Shown: positions 24,601 through 35,400 of the stretch, in pieces
Numbering within the stretch: the first letter of the stretch is position 1
Layout: each line of letters starts with the position of its first letter
NCBI GenBank assembly: GCA_020137815.1
Contig: CM035352.1
Span: forward strand, 2,549,131 to 2,613,130
DNA length: 64,000 nt
From: Hormiphora californensis
Lineage: Eukaryota; Ctenophora; Tentaculata; Cydippida; Pleurobrachiidae
Direction of reading: 5' to 3'
Made by a program: the position numbers and the translations under genes
The notes under the pieces: model-generated
Databases searched by the model: none
Told to the model about the DNA's origin: nothing
The model's input: only the letters and a program-made list of their open reading frames with translations

Positions 24601-27600
24601 AGCTGTAACAAAGGAGCTCGATTCTACCCGTGTACAACTCAGAGAAGCTCAGGTAAGTGTTACAAGGGGGTGTTACAAGTAAAGGTGCTTGATTTATCAC
24701 CAGTCAGACGTAGTTTTAGTAAGGGTAGGGAGTTCACTAAATCACATGTTCCACTTTCACACCCACGATTTAGGATCACAACATTTCACTGACCCACAAT
24801 GGTTCCTTGGTTGAAGATAAACTGCAGACCTCCCTGGTGGAGTTGGACAGGGAGAGACAGTCTTTCCAGGGGGAACTACAACGAGTCACAGAAACTGTAG
24901 AGAATGATAAGGTTTGGAATTCTCAGTTGTGCTCTAAATCCCGCAGTAATAATTAATCATTCATTCATCTCATCCCCACCATCGATCATGGTTTCATTAG
25001 ATTTCCTGGAGTGGCAAGGAGTGTCGATACATAAAGGAGATTAAAGGAACCAAGATGCAGATGGAGGAGCTGATAGAACACTACAAAAACGAGATACGGG
25101 ATTTAACTGCCGAGCATGATCGGCAACATACACTTCTCGTGGTAAGGGGTGATATAGAACAGTGTTCAGATATATCATCGAATTTAGTATTGGGTGGACC
25201 AATGAATATATATTGGTTGCTATCATTCTATGTTACTAAATGGTAGTTCTTCTAAGTACAACTGTGTCAGGAGAGCAGTGAGAAGCAGGTAGCAGCTCTT
25301 ACCAAGATGATTGGGTTGAAGGAGGAGGAGCTGGGACAGTACCAACTACTGATATCACGTGTCATCCATGCACTCAGATCAGTCAACCCTTCACACCATC
25401 ATCACCACCAAGCATTCCCATACTCACCCATTGTAGGTTTAGGAGATGGACAGACACATTGACACACAGACACACAGACACACAGACACAGAGACGTAAC
25501 CACTAACCACCCACTTCAACAGCTTCATCCATGACCTTGGACATCCCAACACTATATTTTGTTTCTCCAGGCCCAGCGTGGGGTGAGTAGTGCTACTAAC
25601 TCAACAAGCAGTGAGCAGATTGCTACCCTGAACACAGAACTGGGTCATCTTACAGCCACCGTAGATCACCTCAAAGAAAAACTCAAACAGGTACTTACCT
25701 ATAATCGGTAATTTCACTGAATACTGATATTCTATGGATGTTTTTATTGTTTTTACCCTGTACCGTGCCACCTTGATTTGTTTGACCATGTGACATTTCC
25801 CCCTTGATAGATGGAAGAAGAGAAGCAGCATGAAGTTGTTAAACTGGAGAAGTTAGCAGAAGAAAAGAACACCTTATTCACGGCTAAAAGTGAAATTGAA
25901 ATGTAAGCTATAACAAATTCTCAAAAGTCGATCGTCTTGGGTTCAGTTTCAGCTAACTGTACAATTTCAGAGAGTTAAGTAAACAGAGAGATGCCTTCAA
26001 GGATGAGATCAGAGCACTGAAAAACGATCTAAAGAATGGTGAAAATAAATACGAGGTAACATCTTGTGATGTTTTACTTTTAGAATTTTCAGAATAATTG
26101 GCCCGTGCCCAACTTGTCGAGTCTTCTTACCCAAATAATCCTATTCAAACAAGCTGCTACCCCAATGTGCAGGTGTTGAAAAAGAAGTTAGAGTCAACGA
26201 GGGAGGAGATTGGGAAAATGGAACATGAATTGAGGGGTGCTCAGACTGCCTTGACAGACAAAGGCAACTGTAACACAAAATTAGAGGAAGAACTAGGTAC
26301 TTTTTCCATCATATTTTGTTTCTCGACCCCATTCCCCCACCCTTATTATAACTCAGGGTGCATCTTTGGTAGGGGGGCTTTAATGGCTTGTGTCCCGGAA
26401 ATGTACACACAACACAAGCACACACAATGGTTGCTATGGTAACTAGCCCCCTGTATAGTCCCCCTGTGGTTACCAGCAATTTTAGAAGTCCCCTAATCGA
26501 TTGCTCTTATTATAGTGTATAATTACATACTTTGGTGTATACCTTCTTTTCTCTTTATTTCACTCTCTCTCTCTTTCTATTTCCCTCTCTCCATTTCTCT
26601 CTCCCTATCTCACTCTCTCGCTCTCTCTATCTCTCTTCATCTCTTTCTTCGCCAGGGACTTTAAAAACAGAAAACAGTGTGGTAACACATCAACTAAACG
26701 AAGCGAAGATTTCTGTTGCTGAACAATTGACTGAGATACAAAATCTCAAAACAAGGTAAAAACTAAACACAGTTGCTATAATTGATAGTGTATGTGTATG
26801 TGTATGCAGCTTCTATAATAGCTATAGACCATTGGATCATTGATAATAATTGTCAAATGATTGTCGAATAAAATTTGATATATTCTACTGGCGTCATATC
26901 TGGACACCGGTTCCGCTGATATGAGCCAGACAACAGAGTCAGCCGCGGTGAGTCTCTAACAGCTATTTAATATTTTCCCAGGGTAACAGTACTTCAAGAG
27001 GACAGCAAGAGTATCCGATTAAAATGTGACGAGAGTCTGAACAAAGTCAAAGAGAAGGAGGATCAACTGAAAACAGTGAACGATCGGATCTCATCGTTCC
27101 AACAGCAGATACATGCCGATCAGATCAAGGTAATTGCAGTAGAGCGCGCAGTGTGCGCACTGGTGAAAGTGTTTAGTTTCAGCAGTAGCCATAACAGAAT
27201 CTTCTGTAGCACATGGAGGAGTTATCGAGCCAGAAGGATAGTTTCACCGACCAGATTCATGTCTTGGAGGTGGAGTTGCGGGACACTAAAAATGATAGGG
27301 ATAGTAAGAAGTCTTTAGTTGATGATCTACGACAAAAGATAACTGACAAGAGCCAAGAAAAGGTAGAAAATTTGCGCCCCAAATGAAGATTCGTCTTTAC
27401 ATTTTCTCCCAGTCCAATATCTCTATATTATTACGGTAGAACACTATAATAACTACCTCTAAGATTGACTAATCCCAACTGTCATCTCCAGGTGTCAGCA
27501 ATTGAAGTACCCGCTGGAGTATCAGAAGAGGCAGCCCTACAATACCGGGAATTACAGGAGCGATTCCAGAGTCAATGTTCTGAGTTACACCAGATAAAAT

Positions 27601-29533
27601 CGGAGAAAATAATCGCTGATAATACAGTCAGCCAACTGAAATACAGTGTTGATAGCGAACGAGAGAAACTGGCTGCAACTGAACTGGTAAACACTTAAAG
27701 TTGATACCCCTTTATATGTATATATTTCCGGGACTAGCCAAACTTGTTGAGTAAGGTACCCGGCACCCCTTTTTCAACAATGCCAAACTATAAGGTTTTC
27801 CCTTCTCTAGGCAGTAAAGGACACCACGATAAAACTGAATGAAGTGAAGGACAAGGTGGCATCAGTTCAGACCGAGTGTAATAGGAAGTCTAATGAGATA
27901 TCGAGACTAACAGAGCTCCTTCAAGTTGAGAAGGAGAGGAACTCTAGAAATAGTTCCGATGTTGAGGATTTCAGAGTCACCACTGCCAAGCTGAATGCAA
28001 CTATAACTAGTTTGAAGGAAGATATATCAAAGCTCAGGGAAGCCGTAAAGAGAGAGGTAGGTGTTTGTTTGACATGTTCTCAGTCTGTTGGCTCTCACAC
28101 TGGGCATTCGGCTTGCACTAGCATGACAAGTGTTTGCTACCCCCGCCCCCTTTTCTGGGTACAGCTGTTAGCGAATGTGTACCAAATCTCTTATATTAAT
28201 ATTACCACCCCCTATTACCAGTCTGTCTGAAATCCGGTGTTTCGACCAAACGATTTTGGGGATGTGGGAGGGAATGACAACCTTTGTTTGTGCTTACCAG
28301 TACAATGATTTGCCCATCGTATCGGAATAATAAATTTTTAACTTTTATTTCAAATTAAACTCTATTTTTTTTCCTGATTTCTGAATGCTAGTGTTATAAA
28401 AGAATGAAATAGTGGCTTCTTTTGTATCACTGTTCCGGTTCGTCTGTATATTGAGTGGGGTAATTACTCAACTCCGTGATGATGACGGCGCTCTTCAACT
28501 CCGTGATGGTGACGGCGCTCCTCAACTCCGTGATGATGACGGCGCTCTTCAACTCCGTGATGGTGACGGCGCTCCTCAACTCCGTGATGGTGACGGCGCT
28601 CCTCAACTCCGTGATGGTGACGGCGCTCCTCAACTCCGTGATGGTGACGGCGCTCCTCAACTCCGTGATGGTGACGGCGCTCCTCAACTCCGTGATGGTG
28701 ACGGCGCTCCTCAACTCCGTGATGGTGACGGCGCTCCTCAACTCCGTGATGGTGACGGCGCTCCTCAACTCCGTGATGGTGACGGCGCTCCTCAACTCCA
28801 TGATGGTGACGGCGCTCCTCAACTCCGTGATGGTGACGGCGATCCTCAACTCCGTGATGATGACGGCGCTCCTCAACTCCGTGATGGTGACGGCGCTCCT
28901 CAACTCCGTGATGGTGACGGCGCTCCTCAACTCCGTGATGATGACGGCGCTCTTCAACTCCGTGATGGTGACGGCGCTCCTCAACTCCGTGATGGTGACG
29001 GCGCTCCTCAACTCCGTGATGGTGACGGCGCTCCTCAACTCCGTGATGGTGACGGCGCTCCTCAACTCCGTGATGGTGACGGCGCTCCTCAACTCCGTGA
29101 TGGTGACGGCGCTCCTCAACTCCGTGATGGTGGCGGTCTTCACCATTTACAGCCATTACGGCCAAGGCCACGAATAAAATGATTTTCATTTTTACCAGTC
29201 TAGGGAAGATGTAATATTATTTATTTATTTAAATTAGGCTTGGACAAATATATAATTTGGGTGACAAGTCCCATGTTCACAGTAAACAGTTGTAGTACAT
29301 GTTAATATGGTACCGCAAACATGGAACCATAATTTCAAATCCCCTCTCGAACTAGCTAACAACAAACAGCTAATAAAAAGTTGGACAACTAGCTGAGCAA
29401 CATGGCACTGTGTTATATTACTTGTTATGCAACTACTAGTACTGGTATAAAGCATAGTATTTGTAAACGTTGGTAGTGTAAATTAGTCTCCATATAGTCA
29501 TTGTACTAGTACTTACCTTGCATTTTGTACAGC

Positions 29534-29564
<31 letters not shown>

Positions 29565-30986
29565 AGTTGGTCCACCTGCCACCACCTCCAATCGGTTTCC
29601 CCCGGGCAACGGGGTCACACGGAGTACCTTTTTCCCCATCCCCTTTTCCCCCTGTTCGATTTCCAGGTCCGTGTGGCCGCGGCTGAGCGTGGCTGTGTAT
29701 CAGAAATACGGAAAAAAATCAGAAAATACAAAATACAAAAACATCTTGGCAAGGCGGCCCACAGTGTATTATCGCCAACTATTATGTTCCTACCCCGCCT
29801 TCTCCGGCTCAGGGTTACCAGTGGAACAGGCATCTTCCAGCCAACTGTGGACCCCCAACGCCCCTTTATCCGCTAACCAATACTGTTTTTGTTCTACTAG
29901 CCCCCCTAACCCACTTCTTCCATTTTTGATAGGGTTCTGCATCGGAGATGATTATTTGGAACGGGGTGGCTGTCCTCTCTGGAGCGGGGTCAGCTGTCTT
30001 TACTGGAGCGGGGTTAGCTGTCCTTACTGGAGCGGGGTCAGCCGTCCTCTCTGGAGCGGGGTGGCTGTCCTCTCTGGAACGGGGTCAGCTGTCTTTACTG
30101 GAGCGGGGTCAGCTGTCATTACTGGAGCGGGGTCAGCTGTCTTTACTGGAGCGGGGTTAGCTGTCCTCTCTGGAGCGGGGTGGCTGTCTTCTCTGGAGCG
30201 GGGTGGCTGTCTTTTCTGGAGCGGGGTCGGCTGTCCTTACTGGAGCGGGGTCGGCTGTCCTCTCTGGAACGGGGTGGCTGTCCTCTCTGGAGCGGTGTCA
30301 GCTGTCTTTACTGGAACGGGGTCAGCTGTCTTTACTGGAACGGGGTCAGCTGTCCTTACTGGAACGGGGTCAGCTGTCTTCTCTGGAACGGGGTGGCTGT
30401 CTTCTCTGGAACGGGGTCAGCTGGCTTCTCTGGAACGGGGTCAGCTGACTTTTCTGGAACGGGGTCAGCTGGCTTCTCTGGAACGGGGTCAGCTGGCTTC
30501 TCTGGAACGGGGTCGGCTGTCTTCTCTGGAACGGGGTCAGCTGGCTTCTCTGGAACGGGCTGGCTGTCCTCTCTGGCTCGACATGTAATCATCATCCATT
30601 TGTGTTTTTTTTTTCGCTCGTACCCGTTCCTGCTTGTTTTAGGCTGCCTTAGATTCAGACGGTTTGCTTCTTCAGTTCCTGATAAGTTGTCTCTTCTTAG
30701 AATTCATTGTAGCAGATTGGGCTTCTTTGCAGATAGTTTAGGAGGTCTTGTGCTCCGTCACCATGAGCTTTAATCCCACTTTACTTCCCCCTTTTTAAAA
30801 TCATCCCCTTTCCTTAACCCATATGTACATAGTTAAATTTACCCGTATGTACATTGTTCTACCTACCCTACCTTTACTCCGCAGGCCCTCCGGGCCCTCA
30901 GATCCAACAGGATCCGGGTCCGGGGGATTTAACCCTGCTCTTGCATGGGGCCTCACGGCCCCATGTGGGAGTGGTGCGTGTAGTGG

Positions 30987-31045
<59 letters not shown>

Positions 31046-32430
31046 TAGATAGAGAGAGAGAGAGTATATTTATTCTTCTTCAAAACATTTCCTGCATTTA
31101 TAAAACTTTTACAGGGATAGAGAGAGAGAAAGAGATAGAGAGTGAGTTATAGAGAAGGGGACATGTTGAGAAGGAATATTGAGACAAAATATTAACAGTT
31201 GGAGGGGGGTAACCTACCGTGTGGGGCAATAAAAAGTCCCCCCCCCCTAAGTCTACCATAGTTCCAGGTATCGTGGAGTGCTAAAATTTGGTACAGCTAT
31301 AACTCTATGCATATGAGACAAATAAATAACTTGACCAAAATTTCAGACCTCTAGCTCAAAATTCATTTTTTATCGGAATGAACATGGTCATTCATTCCAG
31401 AAAAAAATCGGAGATGATTATTTGGAACGGGGTGGCTGTCCTCTCTGGAGCGGGGTCAGCTGTCTTTACTGGAGCGGGGTTAGCTGTCCTTACTGGAGCG
31501 GGGTCAGCCGTCCTCTCTGGAGCGGGGTGGCTGTCCTCTCTGGAACGGGGTCAGCTGTCTTTACTGGAGCGGGGTCAGCTGTCATTACTGGAGCGGGGTC
31601 AGCTGTCTTTACTGGAGCGGGGTTAGCTGTCCTCTCTGGAGCGGGGTGGCTGTCTTCTCTGGAGCGGGGTGGCTGTCTTTTCTGGAGCGGGGTCGGCTGT
31701 CCTTACTGGAGCGGGGTCGGCTGTCCTCTCTGGAACGGGGTGGCTGTCCTCTCTGGAGCGGTGTCAGCTGTCTTTACTGGAACGGGGTCAGCTGTCTTTA
31801 CTGGAACGGGGTCAGCTGTCCTTACTGGAACGGGGTCAGCTGTCTTCTCTGGAACGGGGTCAGCTGGCTTCTCTGGAACGGGGTCAGCTGACTTTTCTGG
31901 AACGGGGTCAGCTGGCTTCTCTGGAACGGGGTCAGCTGGCTTCTCTGGAACGGGGTCGGCTGTCTTCTCTGGAACGGGGTCAGCTGGCTTCTCTGGAACG
32001 GGCTGGCTGTCCTCTCTGGCTCGACATGTAATCATCATCCATTTGTGTTTTTTTTTTTCGCTCGTACCCGTTCCTGCTTGTTTTAGGCTGCCTTAGATTC
32101 AGACGGTTTGCTTCTTCAGTTCCTGATAAGTTGTCTCTTCTTAGAATTCATTGTAGCAGATTGGGCTTCTTTGCAGATAGTTTAGGAGGTCTTGTGCTCC
32201 GTCACCATGAGCTTTAATCCCACTTTACTTCCCCCTTTTTAAAATCATCCCCTTTCCTTAACCCATATGTACATAGTTAAATTTACCCGTATGTACATTG
32301 TTCTACCTACCCTACCTTTACTCCGCAGGCCCTCCGGGCCCTCAGATCCAACAGGATCCGGGTCCGGGGGATTTAACCCTGCTCTTGCATGGGGCCTCAC
32401 GGCCCCATGTGGGAGTGGTGCGTGTAGTGG

Positions 32431-32475
<45 letters not shown>

Positions 32476-35400
32476 TAGATAGAGAGAGAGAGAGTATATT
32501 TATTCTTCTTCAAAACATTTCCTGCATTTATAAAACTTTTACAGGGATAGAGAGAGAGAAAGAGATAGAGAGTGAGTTATAGAGAAGGGGACATGTTGAG
32601 AAGGAATATTGAGACAAAATATTAACAGTTGGAGGGGGGTAACCTACCGTGTGGGGCAATAAAAAGTCCCCCCCCCCCTAAGTCTACCATAGTTCCAGGT
32701 ATCGTGGAGTGCTAAAATTTGGTACAGCTATAACTCTATGCATATGAGACAAATAAATAACTTGACCAAAATTTCAGACCTCTAGCTCAAAATTCATTTT
32801 TTATCGGAATGAACATGGTCATTCATTCCAGAAAAAAATATTTTCCGGTCCAAAATTTAACCAATTATGTTTGGCTATCGATTAGCTTTCCAATGTGACC
32901 GATATCAGTTAATTTGGACCACCACAAGAGATACAGTGTCATGTTTCTTAAAGTTAGTCAGGTCATGTGATCCTCACCGAATCGTTGAGTATCCGGGATC
33001 GCTAATCGGGCCAAGCTCAAGGGGCAGGGGAATCTCGTATCACAGCCGCTAATGAGGTCTGTGTACCAATTCAGGGTGATGTGATTCGAGGAAAGAGGAC
33101 ATTTATCCCGATTAGCGATCCCGGATACTCAACGATTCGGTGAGGATCACATGACCTGACTAACTTTAAGAAACATGACACTGTGTCTCTTGTGTTTGTC
33201 CAATTTAATTGATCTCGGTCACATTGGAAAGCTAATCGATAGCCAAACATAATTGGTTAAATTTTGGACCGGAAAATATTTTTTTCTGGAATGAATGACC
33301 ATGTTCATTCCGATAAAAAATGAATTTTGAGCTAGAGGTCTGAAATTTTGGTCAAGTTATTTATTTGTCTCATAGAGTTACTGTACCAAATTTTAGAACT
33401 CCACGATATCTGGAACTATGGTAGACTTGGGGGGGGGGGGGACTTTTTATTGCCCCACACGGTAGTTGAGCAAATTGTATTATATTGAAATCACAATAAA
33501 TGTTATGTGAGGTGTCGAGGGTTGATTGACATCTGAGTTCACACGTCACATTATTTTGATTTTTGTACGTACCCCCCCCCCCCCCCCCATCATATCTCTA
33601 TCTCTTCAAAGACTTCTTATTTGGAGGCTAGAAGGAACTCGACATGATCTTACAGCCTTTTACATAAAATCTCTATGTAGGGGGTATAGGAGCTATCCTA
33701 ACGCACAACCATTACAGGAGGGAGAGAAAGTGGCATTGCAGGGTGAGCTAGTTGAGAAGGAACGAATGCTGAGCAGTGAGGCTAAACTCAGATTACACAT
33801 GACCTCTCAAATTGCAACCAACTCTGGAAATGTTAGTGATCTTCAAACCTAGATACTGTACCCGCTTTATCTAGTTTCAAACCCAAATCTGGTGTTAATC
33901 AATTTGAATCCCTTGTGTCAGGAAATTGCCCTTGAGAGTGAACGAAAGAAGGTAGCCAAGCTAGAAGAGAGATCTGAAGATCTGGTTGAGAGGGTTGACA
34001 AACTGAAGGTTGCTCTTGAGGAAGCTGAATCTGGGAGACGAAAACTACGGGAGGAGATGGAAGATATGAGTAGAAACCAACCGAGTACTAATGGTCTAGA
34101 GGACAAGGTGAGGGCGTTGAAAGAGAAGTTAATCAGGGAGAAGGAGGGATCCAAGAAGCTCCAGGAAGATATGGTAGCAAGGGTAAGGAAGACCCAGGAG
34201 ATTGCCAGGGAAGAAGCGGCACAACGGAAGGAGCTGACGGAGAAGTTCATCTCGTAAGTTCACCGTTCAGTAATAATGAAATTGAATTGTCAGCCCATGC
34301 TTGAATTAATCATCTTCTAGTTCTATGTTCTCAGCTCTGAGCTCAGGCCGTTTTCTATTCCCCGCCATTGCATAAATCGCATTCCGTTATAATACTGCAC
34401 AGTCCACTTGCACGGTCAGAGTATTGGCCTGACAGTATTAATACTAACTATTATACTTCACCGATATATTACTAAAACATAGTTGCCTAGGGTGAAGAGT
34501 GAGGTGGGTGAAATGGCCGGTAGGATAGCTGTCCTGCTGTCTGAGAATGAGCGACTAAAACAAGACTGCCAAACCCATGTCAAGGAAATAACTTCGCTCA
34601 GGGAACAACGCAGTGAAATTGAAACGCTAATGAAAACTGAATTCGTTCCAAGGTAGGTAGATTGATACACTTCTCTCATTTAGTTCTAAGATACACCTAG
34701 ATGGACCAGTTCTCCTGGCCCTAAAATCACATACAACCCCTAAAACCACTGCGCTGACGAGCGCAAAGGTGGCCATTCCCCCTCCCCCATTATATTATAC
34801 AATATCCGCTGTTACAGGAGAGAAGCGGAAACAGCACGGAAGGAATATGAAACGAAAAATCGTGTTGAACTTAATCGGAAGTTCCATGAAATACAAAAGA
34901 AAATGGAATACGATTCACAGTCTCGAGAAAAAGTTGATAAAGCCAGGTATGTATTTGAATATTAAATTAGTATTAAATTAATATTTGACCGATTCCCTAG
35001 GAAAAGTTTCTTAGAGATTAGATGGCTCAAAGTGGCAAAATTTTCTTTGAGATTAGGTGGGTCAAAGTGAGAAAGTTTATGAAAGATTATGTTGGTCAGA
35101 GTGGGAAAGTTTCTTAGAGATTAGGTGAGTCAAAGTGGAAAAGTTTCTTAGAGGTTAGGTTGGTCAAAGTGGGAAAGTTTCTTAGAGATCAGGGGGGGTA
35201 AAAGTTGAAAAATTCCTTAGAGATTAGGTGGGTCAAAGTGGGAAAGTTTCTTAGAGATTAGGTGAATTAAAGTGGTAAAGTTTCTTAGAGATTAGGTGGG
35301 TTAAAATGGGCAAGTTTCTCAGAGATTAGGTGGGTCTGTTTTGCTTTGTCCGACCCTGTCTCACCGCACCGCGGGTTAGAAATAGAACATACCAATAACC

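Larger units (their letters stand above)
28057..33717 (+). other. 5.66-kb intron 20 of the coiled-coil gene
   Basis: All other introns of this gene are about 60 to 1200 bases. This one hosts a minus-strand gene (28464-29189), a 1.47-kb tandem duplication (29943-32838) rich in 24-base minisatellite, and a foldback element (32644-33465). The donor is at 28057 and the acceptor CAG ends at 33717; the flanking exons join in phase. Confidence 0.75.

Noticed and set aside
28412-29182. Plus-strand 256-residue frame of DGDGAPQLR repeats
   Set aside because: It runs over the same 27-base minisatellite as the minus-strand gene. It lacks a signal peptide, and unit differences replace residues in this frame.
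29518-30588. Long plus-strand frames over the 24-base minisatellite
   Set aside because: A stop-free unit of 24 bases keeps many frames open by itself. The frames start in GA or poly-G sequence and resemble no protein.
28464-32020. CRISPR-like arrays at the 27-base and 24-base repeats
   Set aside because: The units are contiguous with no unique spacers, and the genome is eukaryotic. These are minisatellites.
31703-32038. Minus-strand VPEKTADP repeat frame
   Set aside because: It has no signal peptide, no acceptor context comparable to the real genes, and no sign of silent-only variation.
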